From: Toxorhynchites rutilus septentrionalis
Lineage: Eukaryota > Arthropoda > Insecta > Diptera > Culicidae
Direction of reading: 5' to 3'
DNA length: 64,000 bases
Assembly (NCBI RefSeq): GCF_029784135.1
Contig: NC_073746.1
Location: forward strand, 229,971,882-230,035,881
A program made the position numbers and the translations under genes. Positions 42,901-54,773 of the stretch are shown in pieces (positions within the stretch are counted from its first letter, which is position 1; every line of letters starts with the position of its first letter). The notes beneath the pieces were generated by a model. That model saw only the letters and a list, made by a program, of their open reading frames with translations. It searched no databases and was not told the origin of the DNA.

Positions 42901-45460
42901 GGACACATCTATGAGCACTCTTTGGAATACGGCTAGGAGAATGCGTGGCTGGATCCATACAAATGAAAGTGAAGAATACTTTGACCGTTGGATTTTCAAA
43001 TTTGCAAGAAAGATTTGTCCCGATTCCGTTCCTGCACAAAACGTCGTACGCGACATTCCGCTCCAAGGCGATTATGAGAATTTTTCGATGGTAGAGTTCT
43101 CAATTGCCCTCCTCTCATGTAACAATTCAGCTCCGGGGTCGGACAAGATTAAATTCAACTTGTTGAAGAATCTTCCCGACTTGGCGAAACAGCGTTTGCT
43201 GAACTTGTTCAACAAGTTTCTGGAGCTGAATATAGTCCCACATGACTGGAGACAAGTGAGAGTGATAGCCATACGAAAACCCAACAAGCCGGCTTGCGAT
43301 CACAATTCGTATAGGCCGATTGCAATGTTATCCTGTATTCGTAAATTGTTAGAGAAAATGATTCTACTTCGTTTGGACAAGTGGGTTGAAACGAACAATT
43401 TGCTGTCAAATACGCAGTTTGGTTTCCGCCGAGGTAAAGGGACAAACGATTGTCTCGCGCTGCTATCTTCTGAAATCCGAATCGCATTTGCTCGCAAAGA
43501 ACAAATGGCTTCCGTTTTTCTCGATATCAAAGGGGCATTTGATTCAGTTTCCATGGAAATTCTCTCAGAGAAGCTTCATAATCGTGGACTTTCACCAATT
43601 CTGAATAATTTCCTGTACAATTTACTGTCAGAAAAGCACATGTTTTTCAGTCATGGCAGCTTGAAATCCTCTCGATACAGTTTTATGGGCCTACCGCAAG
43701 GCTGATTGATTGATTGTCTAACTAGAGATTGCACGTTGAGACAACTTGCAGACGATGGAGTTATTTCCATCACGGGTACTAATCCCGCCGTTCTGCAAAA
43801 ATCCTTGCAAGATACCCTGAACAACCTGTTCACGTGGGCTCTCAAGCTGGGTATCGAATTCTCTACGGAGAAAACTGAAATGGTCGTTTTTTCTAGGAAG
43901 CACGAACCCGCCCAATTCCAGCTTCACCTATCCGGCAAAGCGATCAGGCACTCGATGTTTTTCAAATGCCTTGGAGTATATTTTGACTCTAAATGTACCT
44001 GGGGAATACACATTGGGTATTTGAAACAGAAATGCCAGCAAAGAATCAATTTTCTCCAAACAATAACCGGAACATGGTGGGGCGCCCATCCAGGAGACCT
44101 CATTCAGTTGTACAAAACAACGATATTATCAGTGTTAGAATATGGCAGTTTTTGCTTCCGATCAGCTGCCAGGATTCATATTCTCAAGCTGGAGAGAATA
44201 CAATATCGTTGCTTGCGTATAGCAATGGGGTGTTTGCATTCGACACATACGACGAGTCTCGAAGTTTTGGCAGGAGTACCCCCGCTTACTCTTCGGTTCA
44301 CAGAATTATCCTACAGATTTCTCATCCGTTGCAAGATCATGAATCCATTGGTGATTGATAACTTCGAAAATCTACTCCAACTGACTCCTCAGTCAAGTTT
44401 TATGTCTTTGTACCATGATTTCATTACCCATGAAGTGCACCCTTCATCAAGCATCTCCAACCAAGTTTGCTTCCCATACTTTTGCAATTCTTCTGTCATT
44501 TTTGATCTGTCCATGCGACAAAAAATCCATGGAATCCCAGATCACCTACGCTCCGATTGTATTCCGCCGATATTTTCGGCAGAATATGGGAAAGTTAGAT
44601 CTGATAAAATGTTCTTTACTGACGGTTCATGCATAAACGGGTCCACTGGCTTCGGCATCTTCAATGAAAATTCCAGTGCCTCTTTCAAACTCAAAGATCC
44701 TTGTTCCGTGTATGTCGCTGAAATGAGTGCGATATACTATGCTCTAGGGATCATTGAAACACTGCCCATCGACCATTATTTTATTTTTTCAGACCGTCTT
44801 AGCTCAATAGAGACAATCCGCTCAATGAATGTTGATAAACGCTCATCTTATTTTCTAACAAGAATAAGACATCTATTGAGTGTTTTGGTCGAAAAATTAT
44901 TCAAGATTACCTTAGCATGGGTTCCCTCTCATTGCTCGATTCCGGAGAATGGGAAAGCGGACTCGCTAGCTAAGGTGGGCGCTTCAGAAGGCACACTTTT
45001 TGAAAGGCAAATTGCTTATAACGAATTTTTTCACATTCCTCGTCAGGACACACTCGTTAGTTGGCAGCGCATGTGGAGTGAAGATGAGTTCGGTCGCTGG
45101 TTACACACGATTATCCCTAAGGTTTCGACGAAAGCTTGGTTTAAGGGATTGAATGTAGGTCATGATTTCATTCGCGTGATATATCGGTTTATGTCCAATC
45201 ACTACAACCTAAACGCGCATCTCTATCGCATTGGGCTCGCAGCAAACAATTTATGTGATTGTGGCGATGGCTACCACGACATCGAGCATATTGTCTGGTC
45301 GTGTATCCGATTCCATGCTGCTCGCTCTCAGCTCTCTAGAGCACTGAGAGCAAAAGGCAGACAATCGGATATCCCCGTCCGGGATATCTTAGGTAGCCGT
45401 GATCCTGATCTACTGCTTCATCTATACCTGTTCCTCAGAAACGCCGATGTCAACGTTTAA
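39942..45460 (+). pseudogene. I-clade LINE ORF2 (AP endonuclease, reverse transcriptase, RNase H)
   Basis: The endonuclease starts with VIQWNCRSIIPKLDQFKFL and CDIFSLCETWL (39970-40090), is cut at 40317, and resumes at 42218 with LILGYLNSHGTAWGS, SMLDISL and DPHGSDHLPI. The catalytic GDLN motif reads GYLN. RT blocks: NSYRPIAMLSCIRKLLEK, FGFRRGKGTND, SVFLDIKGAFDSV (first Asp), GLPQG then a TGA and a short deletion, LADDGVI (catalytic pair, about 43750). RNase H: FTDGSC, VAEMSA, IFSDR, ENGKADSLA. A CDCGDGYHDIEHIVWSC knuckle follows near 45290. Apart from the insertion, the stop at 43703 and the small deletion, the frame is remarkably open, so this element is young. Confidence 0.9.
40318..42198 (+). 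mobile_element. Composite repeat, copy II, inside the I-clade LINE
   Basis: The left end GACGTAG-GA-CTACGTC (40321-40336) and right end (decayed motif at 42138-42154, then CCCTTGCGGTTATACC, CCCACTTCCTGTTTTT) match copy I. Inside are the promoter-like section, a CA repeat (40785-40805) and about four copies of the AATCTGCCAGTTCCTCTGGG module (40860, 41050, 41645, 41835), plus a block with GAGGACATCGACAAGACAAC. It lacks the H3 pseudogenes. No clear target duplication; a few bases of the LINE seem lost at the junction. Confidence 0.7.
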
Positions 45461-45956
45461 TGATGTTTCCTTCGTTGTGTCCCTGTTTCATATCCCTCCT
45501 ATCCGATTTATAAACTTTTACTTAGTCGCGGCAATATATACACATACTCTTTACAGATACACGGGCCAAAGGTTGTGCAGTCCACTGATCATTCAACAAG
45601 AGCCAAAGGTTGTACCGCTCATGACAACTCTACACGAGCTGATGTTTGCGCCGGCTAGTGACCATTCTTGAAGGATTCCTCGGGTCGAGAAGACGCACCA
45701 CGCTAGATATGGGGTACAGACTAGGGGGGCGTTGCTGATTAATGGTCAGCTGCATCCCAATAGGAAGTATCCCGTGTCGGGCACAGGTACAGAGCATTGA
45801 AGACATCAACATCACAATTACGAAAACACTTGTAATACTAACCTCGAGCCAACCGCGAGTAATCGGTTACATATTGTCGAAATATTGAACTCCCGGCCCC
45901 GCCAGGTTGACGCCATATGAGCCTTAATAAAAATATATATTTTGGATAAAAAAAAA

Positions 45957-46040
45957 CTTCTTTGACTTCCCCTCCGAAGGAAGACGTAACCAGAGATTTT
46001 TCGCCTCAGAAAATCCCAGCGACGCCAGCTGGGATTGAAC
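45957..46040 (-). mobile_element. Fragment of the second SINE family
   Basis: Its minus strand equals the middle of the SINE at 21550-21814: box B region GTTCAATCCCAGCTGGCGTC, then GGATTTTCTGAGGCGAAAAAT and CTTCCTTCGG. It abuts the A-rich tail of the I-clade LINE. The tRNA-like 5' half is absent. Confidence 0.8.
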
Positions 46041-46372
46041 GTTTGTTCTTTATACAAACTGGTTTGGTGGCAAATCCAGAACAAGGCGGCATCAAGGGCG
46101 TTCGAAATTTTTGTTTTATTATTATTTTGGATATTATTTTAGAATGCATTAAAGTGTATTTCGTAAACTTCGGTTTAATGGCCCTGATAAGCGCCGTGTT
46201 TTATGGATTGGTTCAAATTTAGAAAACTTAGTACTCGTGGTTTTGAAAAAAAGCATATGATACAGGGATACAACGATATATTTAAAATATATATTTAACA
46301 AAAGCTGTCCCCTTTGTATAGTCGGATGTCACTCCGGTTATGTCCCCGACATTACCCACCCGTCTTTTTAAT
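46035..46372. repeat. Rearranged fragments of the H2A-bearing repeat
   Basis: 46035-46110 is the inverse of 1640-1715, 46110-46245 is a direct copy of 1480-1655 (including a decayed histone stem-loop, GGCCCTGATAAGCGCC, 46180-46195), and 46280-46372 is the inverse of 815-915. So pieces of the repeat at 851-2543 are joined here in a new order. Confidence 0.75.
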
Positions 46373-46509
46373 GATCACATTCGAATAATTTTGTAGATCG
46401 TTATAACATTCAAACACGCTTAAAATACCTTAGTTATATTTTATTTAACACCCAAAATATTCTCTAGAAATAATTAAAATGGCAGAACAACGTTTGCCGG
46501 GTCAGCTAG
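46373..46509 (+). mobile_element. Helitron 3' end
   Basis: It ends with GTTTGCCGGGTCAGCTAG at 46492-46509, followed by T. The same 18 bases occur at 56555-56572, also followed by T. A CTAG-T terminus fits the CTRR rule for Helitrons inserting between A and T. A short GGCA..TGCC hairpin lies just before it. The 5' end was not found. Confidence 0.55.
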
Positions 46510-46620
46510 TGTTTGTATGTTTTTTCGTTTTTTTTTGTGTAACATTAGTTCATGATTTTAATCGCAATCGGTTTTGGGGGTGTTTCTGGAAATCTGAATA
46601 TAAATTTTCTGCTTTACATA

Positions 46621-47733
46621 TTGGGTGTGCAACTTTATTCGTTCCGTTTTTTGTACAAAACCACATTTATTTGAATAATAGAATGAATTAATACATTATA
46701 CAAAATATTGGCCACCACTATCCACTACTTTTTTTCATCTTTCTAACGATTTACGGATTCCGTCGCGAAAGAAGCGTTAATTTTTTGAAGTCAAGAATGA
46801 ATCCAGCCAATTTTTGATACCTAATTCTGAAGCAAAGCACTCAAAGCGTTCTGCATCGATAGAAACAGATGATAGTCGGAAGGGGCAAGGTCTGGGCTAT
46901 AAAAGGGGTGAACCATAATTTCAGCCACATGCAACATGAGGCCGGGCGTTGTCATGTAACATTATGGACTTGTGTATGGTCACATAATCTGGACGTTTCG
47001 GGCACGCAAAATCGCCGCTCTCGCTTTCAATTCGTATGGAACGTAATTTCTTCGCTTTTAGATGTATCCTGAGGCTTTCAATCCTTTAATGGCCTGTAGA
47101 GTTACCCCCAATGATTCTTCAAGCCCTATTTGTGTTTGACAAGAATCTTGATCGAATAGTCTGCCCAAATAAGCATAGTTCACGTAACCACCAACACCAC
47201 TTAGGAAAGGCAAATGGTTTTTCTTGATTCTAGCTGAATAACAATGACTGTAAACTATTTATATAGAATAATATATCTTCATTTAATAAATATTAACGGT
47301 CAAAAGTGGGCTGGAGAAATTGATGAATTTTGTTATTTGAATTCAATTGAAAACCACAGTTGGCGCTTACATCAACCATGCATATTTAGGCAGTAATGTC
47401 ACTGGTTCTTCGATTTCAAACTTTTTCGGTTGATCCGAACGGGGTTTGTCTTGAACGCTAAAATCACTACTTTTGAATCGCCCAAACCATTCCCTACATA
47501 ATCTATCCGATGGTGCAGAGTTATCATTAACTTCCACGAGAATTCGATGCGCTTCAACTGCATTTTTCTTCCTATGGAAACAGAAAATATAGACTTCCCG
47601 CAAATGGTGCTTATCTACAACGACTTGTAAAGACTTGTAAGTAATATTTAGTGAAAATCAGCTGTTATCATCGACTATTCATAGCACCTTGAACGATCTT
47701 GTGGGAATATAACCAATTAAGTTGCACGCCCAA
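46621..47733 (-). mobile_element. mariner element with deleted transposase
   Basis: The left tip TTGGGTGTGCAACTTTATTC and right tip (reverse complement TTGGGCGTGCAACTTAATTG) are terminal inverted repeats. TA flanks the left end but not clearly the right. The minus strand holds an N-terminal piece (AVEAHRILVEV, CREWFGRFKS, SVQDKPRS, 47603-47370), a middle piece (SLGVTLQAI, LKASGYI, about 47080) and a C-terminal piece (MLHDNARPHVA, FYSPDLAPSDYHL, FRDGIRKSLERW, 46990-46720). The first catalytic Asp region is deleted and there are several frame breaks. Confidence 0.8.
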
Positions 47734-48884
47734 TTTTATTGATTAACTTTTGCGTTGTAATATTTCGATATATTTCAAAATATAGACTTTGCTTCCCGTG
47801 TCTAATAAGGAGTGATTCTAATCTCCTTGCCCTTTTATTTATTAGTTTTTTGTATTTTTTTTTTGTAAAATGGGTGTTTACTGGATTGAGTGTACTGATC
47901 GAATGTGTGTTATATGGTTACAAATTCCTATTCAGGTTTTTGGAAATAGTAGCGTGATCCATTTCAATTGTTCACGTGTAGCATGACAGGGAGAACGAAG
48001 CTCACCTGAGTTTGGAAAACTAAAAAAATCCACTGAAATGAAAATCTAGTAAATCTAGTTCGGTGCTTCATCTGAGTTCAACAGTTAGTTGGTTCTTTGA
48101 ATAAAGGGATTCCGCATTTTAGCGCATTGCTGGCTGTTAAAGGTCACTACCCGATAAAGCTAACACTACTATTGAATATAACTAATCCACTTCCACCATC
48201 GTTCTGAATTAGTATTATGGAAAATGTTCGAGAAAGCATTAAATGTTATGAATCGAAGCTCGTAAATATACTTTTATTACTAGAACTCCATTGTCAAACA
48301 ATCGAAATTTGGGGATCACTTCCACTAATAATATGACAAAATTCAATTGAAAATAGCTAGATTTTTACATTTTCCACTTACCAAAATGATAACAATCGTA
48401 TTTACGTAGTGAAAGCAGATCGTGAAATGAGCAACGACTGCCAATCGTGGTCCTCATTACCGCTGTCACCGAATTCCAGTGAACAAATATGTAAAGCGCC
48501 GAAAATCACCATTAGCAACAAGTTGTACTTTCCTTCCCTTTCAATTTCCTCCTGGATGTGAGGACGTGTGCACATCATTGAGCCCAAAGCACGGAGATAG
48601 ATTTTTCGAAATTATATCCTATTTGGCATGGGGTTAAATTGGGGGTTGTCATCTGTGGGTCAATTTCTAAAATTGCATGCCTCCAAACGTGACACAGCGG
48701 TTACTGATTGAGATAGGGTTTTAATTTGATACGTTGATTGGAGATACATTTCACGCAAAGAATATTTCATGAGGGATGTAAGCTGTCTCGCTCATATGAC
48801 ATGACGCATATTGGAAACAAAACGACGCTTAAGATTGGGGAGGGGAATACTGGTATTGAATAATGCGAGCAATGGATTTTTTTT
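47734..48884. other. Unassigned DNA
   Basis: No gene or repeat partner recognised. AT-rich, with short chance frames only. Confidence 0.4.
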
Positions 48885-49668
48885 GACGTAGAACTACGTC
48901 TTTCATTAAGGGTGCCAAATCAGAAAACAGGTCACGTTTTTATGAAATAAAGTTGACGTTAATAACTATTTTTGCCGCGAACGTGTTTTGGCGAATTATA
49001 CACCAAACAAATCGGAAATTCCCTAAGATTTGTTTGATATGCTATACATTACAATCCCATAGTCTGTATATGGTTTAAATTAATGAAAATTGGAAGCATT
49101 GCCATTTACTCATACATTTGCCCAGTTGTGTGCTTTCCCGAACAGAGCTGTCAATAACGAGCAACTTATCGACGAGCAACGCAGGGGAAATCGTAAGATG
49201 TAAAGTCTCCGTGAACAATGGAAAATGGAACGAACGGGAATATATTGGGGAGTATGAAGTTATTCAATAAGTTATATTAAGTTATTAATTTATTTGGGCT
49301 CGCGTGCCAGTCGCAAAACTGCTTTCAACCAGGATTGCATTTGCGCTAATCATGATCATAATGAAGCAGTGCTACTCTTTTCGAGGTTGTTGAGATTAAC
49401 AGATAGAGTTTATTTCATTTATTTAGTCACCAAGAAAGTAAATGTCGTTCTGAAATTTCGTATATGATTTGATTTCGCTTACCAGTAGCAAAACATTCTC
49501 CACTAAAGATGACAGCTGCGCTTATCTCGAGCATGTATTGTTCTGCGAGCACAAGCATGAATCGTCAAACAATTATCGTCAAATGTTTCTACAATGAAAC
49601 AAACATTTCAGGGCGACCAAACTGATAGAATGGTTATTTCAAAATTTTCGTAACAGTTTAAAATAATA
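48885..49668 (+). repeat. GACGTAG-type repeat, collinear with 36432-36045
   Basis: It starts at GACGTAG-AA-CTACGTC (48885-48900), then TTTCATTAAGGGTGCCAAATC, and is collinear with the minus strand of 36045-36432 to about 49240. 49290-49560 carries the tandem units that occur inverted at 26060-26380. Another motif, AGCGTAGTTCTACGTC, stands at 50145-50160, just past the pogo-like MITE, so the repeat may extend to there. Confidence 0.7.
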
Positions 49669-50106
49669 CAGGGAAACTGCGATATAACGTACCCTCAATA
49701 TAACGTCACTCGATATAACGTACATTTTACCTCGATATAACGTACACATTTTCAAAGTATAAAGGAAAAAAAATTTCATAATTTTTTTTTCTGATAGAAC
49801 AATGAATTATCTGTATTGTGATGCTAAAACAAGTTTTGTACCTTCAATCAATCCCCAAATACAGCTGGTTTTGTGATTCCGGATTCTAAATGAATCATGC
49901 TTTAATCAACAGTACGAAGGAAATATTATGAGAAAGGCTGGCTTCGTCTTCTGATTGAAGTTAATCATTAACTTTACTAAAACAGCAACACAATAATGTA
50001 TTATAGACTACGTTTGTGAGTACTCTATTATGCTTCGATATAACGTACAATTCGATACAACGTACAATTCTGAAAGTGAAATGTACGTTATATCGAAGTT
50101 TACCTG
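49669..50106. mobile_element. pogo-like MITE, copy 2 of 2
   Basis: It has the same ends and subterminal CGATATAACGTAC words as 3125-3577 and is flanked by TA. It is 438 bp, with small deletions. The first TIR has one change (CAGGGAAACTGCGATATAAC). Confidence 0.85.
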
Positions 50107-50160
50107 TATCCACAGTTATCAACAAGCGACTTGAATAGAACTACAGCGTAGTTCTACGTC

Positions 50161-52597
50161 AACAATGCGGTCGTGTCTTAAACACAACCTCCTGTGATTT
50201 GTTTCAATTGTCACCTAGTGTTCATAATGAGTTTCATTTTTCAATCGTTTCGAGTTAGCAAGATTCATTTGTTATATCAAATATCGTCTGTAGCCGATGA
50301 CCATTGGCTTCGAGATTCGTTCTAATTCGTCGTCACATTTGTTTTTCAAGGTTTTTAAAAATTCAGTACAGGGATCGTAGCTATGAAAATATAATTTCAA
50401 GTCAGGAAATCAAAAAAGTACGAAATTTCAAGTGACATTTTGTTTTGACAACGGATTTTTGTAAAATCCCAAAATATTCATCGTCAGATATAAAAATATG
50501 AATATTTCGTGGTATTCCAACTTAAGAAATTGTCATAAAATTAAAGATTTTCGGATTTAAAATAATCGTTTTTTGTACTTGGAATATATCTTCCAATAGA
50601 TTTCTAAACATAATAACTATTAATTCGCTCTAGTGTCGCTACTGAAAAGATTGTTTTCAGAATATCATCACATTTTTTTGAATGATTGTAGCACCCGAGT
50701 CCTTGGGAAAACAATTTTTTTTCAAATAAGTACTATCGTATGAGACCACTTTTAACGCATTAGCTTTTCAAAGCTTTCTAATAGATATACTTTTCCATCT
50801 GCAAATCAAAAATTTCATTTCACAGGAACCTAGCTCAGAGCTGGAGCACCTGGTGACTCAGCCCGATTTAAATGATTTAAATTTTAATTTAATATTTTCT
50901 GTTATTATGTAATTACTCTTTCTTTATCCAGCAGAAGATATAAATTATTAAGAAGTGTACTTAATTTGAAAAATTAATAAGTATACTTGACAATACTAAA
51001 GTACTGAACTTTTCCAGTGTAATGATTAACATTCAGAATCTCAGCTATTTCTCTCGGCTTCAAACCGCAATTTTCTTTACATCAGTCCTAGTTTCACTCA
51101 CAATCCTAAGTAAGACATGCCCGTCTTTGTTCCTTTCTAGCCTGCAGACAGAAGAAACCATCAGTGTACCCGTGAGCCCTTTCCCACAATGATACCGCTC
51201 ACGTATTAGTTCTACAGTTGTCGTTCCACTCTTCGGATCATAATGGTCGGACGTTTCATTCTTTTTGATTTCGGTCGAGATGAAAGGCTCTCTCGCTGCT
51301 CGTTTGTGGCTTTGCAATGCAGGTGGGCTACCACCGGATAAGCAAACCTGTGACCGCCCCTGTGGGATATAAATACTCATTTTGTCCCAAATGATAAAAC
51401 GATTAGCCATGGTTGCAGTGTTTGGGGTTGGGAAGCGGTCAGTGTTTCTCCTGCTCCCAGTTATAGAAGACGTATGTATTCTGATGGGATTTCATTACGG
51501 CAAATTAACTGTCCTGTGGCAAAAGCTCATTAGTTTCTTTTTCTGTAATTAAAATATGCATAATATAGATACATACGCATGAAATACCATTCGCCGCTTC
51601 GTTGCGTTTTCTCATCAGATCGTGATAAAAGCACATATTTTCTTTATGGAATTCACCCAACAGAGTTATTATTTTTACACCTATAAGGCGTCGTGCACAA
51701 ATTACGTAACGCTAAAAATCTGGATTTTGGACCCCCTCCCCCTAATACTTCGAGAACTATGTAAAATTGCGATTTCAAATTCTTATTCTTCTACTGTTTT
51801 AGAAACGTCAACCTTCGTACAAAAAGTGCTGTTCAGAATTACCTAATTCTTGAAGATCAACCGTTATAAGACTGGTAGAGCGAAAATTGCATTTTTTTAT
51901 TTTTAAATTTTTAAGAAGCTTATGAATTTTTAATTAATTTTTATATCTTAACGGCCCAGAAATATAAAGTAACTTATTTGATAATAATATCCTGTGAGGT
52001 CAAAACTCGTTTCTATCTAAAGTTTGTTTTTTAACCTTGCGGTACATTTAATTCAGGATCTGTTCCCAGTTTCACTTAACTTTGCCAGAACTGACTGAGT
52101 TCTGAATGTACGTTGTCGTGAAGCTGTGAAGAATATTGAAAAATCATAAAAAATGAAACCTTACTACTTACCTAAGCGTGAAATGGACGATAACTAAGTC
52201 AACAATATATTTTTTTATAAATCCTGATATACGATGTGAAATAGTTTTTTATAGTAGCCATATAGCAGAAAAACGTTGGCTGATCTGGCATAAAGAAGGC
52301 AAACAAAATCTAGGATATCTACCATTCCCATACAGTTCATTATGAGCACCTTGAACCGAACAAAACATTCACGGAAGATAATTTTTGACTGCAGTTTTTG
52401 CGTTTTAATCAAGTGACAATGTTGATGGAAAAGCTATCAGAATCAGACTTCTTTTTGAGATATTCCAGTCTGAAGTTTGGGCTCTTACTAATTAACCATG
52501 GCTGATCAAATCTACCATTTTATCGCTAACGTGTTACAAACAGGATGTCTACAAAGCACTGAGATTCTGCATCTCTCTAAAATAACACATAAATATA
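50161..52597. other. Unassigned DNA with one MITE end
   Basis: 50161-50200 continues the motif junction also seen inverted at 25470-25520. 51687-51745 is a single end of the TGA-type MITE (GGCGTCGTGCACAAATTACG) without a partner. 51060-51410 (minus) is a 116-codon frame of fairly even composition without a recognised domain. Nothing else is visible. Confidence 0.4.
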
Positions 52598-53509
52598 CAG
52601 CCATTCCGTGCCAAACCGTTATAGTAGTTCTCAGATTCCATAAAAAGTGGTAGTTTTGTTCTTTATAGCCAAATATTAGACCCGTATTTTTTTTATTAGG
52701 GTGATCATTTCCATTTTAGGGTGGTCCAAAAAAAATTTTTTTTAACTTTTTCCCAAAAATGACTTTTTTCAAAAATTCATAGCTTTTGAATCATTGAACC
52801 TATTTAGATGATCGACATATCAAAGCCAATGAGCTAGCCTTTTGTAAAAAAGAAGGGAAATTGCAAAACCAATGGATTTTGTTTTTGTAATTATTGATTG
52901 TAGTTGTTTTTTGTTGTTTTCATGGCTTTGGACTAGAGCGCACTATATTTTTTTATATTTTTCCTTGAAAGCTAAGGATTTTCTACATAACATATTTTGA
53001 TATCAGAGATGCATTTTTTTCGTTTTTGAGATATGATTTTTCAAAGTTAACCGGTGGTCCAAAAAATCATAACATTTGAACTACTGAACCGTTTACGATG
53101 ATCGGCATATTAAATTGAAGCCAATAAGCTAACCTTATTTGAAAAAATATCACACGTGTGGGAATTTATAGTCGCATAGGTCTAGTCTAGTCACATAGGA
53201 ATATTGAACGAGGACTTAATCACAAACACGAAAAAATTAAATCTCTGATATCGAGATATGTTATGTAAAAAATCCTCAGCTTTCAAGAAAATATATAAAA
53301 AATATAGCGCCCTCTAGTCCAAAGCCATGAAAACAACAAAAAAACGACTACAATCAATAATTACAAAAACAAAATCCATTTTTTTTGCTGGTTCAATATT
53401 AAGGCTAGCTCATTGGCTTCAATTTGATATGCCGATCATATAAAACGGTTCAGTGATTCAAAAGTTATGAATTTAAAAATAAAAGTTATTTTTGGGATAA
53501 ATGGAAATA

Positions 53510-54773
53510 AAGGGTGTGTCACATCAAATTGCATCACGGAAAAAACGCTGTAGAAATTCGCCCAGTAGACCGATCCTTTTGAAAATTTTAGACAGTAAAA
53601 TAAAAACTATTAAACAACTTTTGGCATTTTCTTTTTATTCATACTTCGAGCCCAAGCCCGTATGCTCGCACCTTCCTCTTTACCCCGTCCATAATGTTCT
53701 GTACAACGTCAGGTTGTAGTTTTTTTTGAACAGAAATCCATTTTCTCTTGAAGTGCGCCTCCGATTTGACAACCTTCGGGTTCTTCCGGAGGGCCTGCTT
53801 CATAATCGCCCAATATTTCTCTATTGGGCGAAGCTCCGGCGCGTTGGGCGGGTTCATTTCCTTTGGCACGAAGGTGACCTCGTTGGCTTCGTACCACTCC
53901 AACACATCCTTTGAATAGTGGCACGAAGCGAGATCCGGCCAGAAGATGGTCGGGCCCTCGTGCTGCTTCAATAGTGATAGTAAGCGCTTCTGTAGGCACT
54001 CCTTAAGGTAAACCTGCCCGCTTTCCGCAAGAGCAGACCGCTTGCCACACCATGTACTTTTTGGCAAACTTGGATAGTTTCTGCTTGCGAATCTCCTCCG
54101 GAACGCTGAATTTGTCCTCTGCGGAGAAGAACAACAGGCCCGACAGCTGACGAAAGTCCGCTTTGACGTAGGTTTCGTCGTCCATTACCAGGCAATGCGG
54201 CTTCGTCAGCATTTCGGTGTACAGCTTCCGGGCTCGCGTCTTCCCCACCATGTTTTGCCTTCCGTCGCGGTTAGGAGCCTTCTGAACCTTGTATGTACGC
54301 AGGCCCTCCCGCTACTTGGTCCGCTGGACGAATGAACTTGACAAATTCAGCATATTGACGACATCCCGGACCGAACTTCTCGGATCGCGTCTAAACTGCT
54401 TAACTACGCGCTTGTGATCTTTTTCACTGACGGAGCATCCATTTTTGCCGTTCTTCACCTTCCGGTCGATGGTTAGGTTCTCGAAGTATCGTTTTAGTGC
54501 TCTGCTGACCGTGGATTGGACGATTCCCAGCATCTTACCGATGTCCCGATGTGACAACTCCGGATTCTCGAAATGAGTGCACAGGATTAATTCACGACGC
54601 TCTTTTTCGTTCGACGACATTTTTCCAAATTTACGAAAAATTGACAGTGAAGCATGGCCAATGTGATCTATACACTCTTATCTGATTATAAGCGAAAGCT
54701 GAAGATATAATTCCTAAAAATTAAATTTCTACAGCGTTTTTTTCCGTGATGCAATTTGATGTGACACACCCTT
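53510..54773 (-). mobile_element. DD37E Tc1/mariner-like element (ITmD37E type), complete length
   Basis: Terminal inverted repeats of about 50 bp (tip AAGGGTGTGTCACATCAAAT) are flanked by TA at 53508-53509 and 54774-54775. At 1264 bp it is close to the expected length for this group. It contains one transposase gene on the minus strand, which is broken. A truncated relative lies at 1-403. Confidence 0.9.
53639..54620 (-). pseudogene. DD37E transposase, with a stop and frameshifts
   Basis: The start at 54620 opens MSSNEKERRELILCTHFENP, then two helix-turn-helix units (HRDIGKMLGIVQSTVSRAL; SVRDVVNMLNLS), ending at a stop near 54312. 54251-54003 contains the first catalytic Asp in CLVMDDETYV. 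54067-53639 contains the second Asp in FWPDLASCHYS and the Glu in LRPIEKYW, with 37 residues between them, which defines the DD37E group described in mosquitoes. All three catalytic residues are present, but the stop and a frame shift near 54030 disable it. Chosen start: the only ATG before the first helix. Confidence 0.9.

Larger units (their letters stand above)
38470..45953 (+). mobile_element. I-clade (MosquI-like) non-LTR retrotransposon, nearly full length, interrupted
   Basis: It has a 5' UTR, ORF1 (38573-39949), an 8-base overlap to ORF2 (39942-45460) and a 3' UTR of about 490 bp ending in GGATAAAAAAAAA at 45953. An RNase H domain after the RT and a Cys-rich tail mark the I clade. Composite repeat copy II sits inside the endonuclease (40318-42198). 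Without it the element is about 5.6 kb. Host-side boundaries on the left are uncertain between 38400 and 38560. Confidence 0.85.

Noticed and set aside
42748..43554. Long minus-strand frames opposite the I-clade ORF2
   Set aside because: They are shadows of the reverse-transcriptase frame; they have no domain and codon usage follows the opposite strand.
51060..51410. 116-codon minus-strand frame
   Set aside because: No recognised domain, no repeat or splice support. Mentioned only as part of an unassigned stretch.
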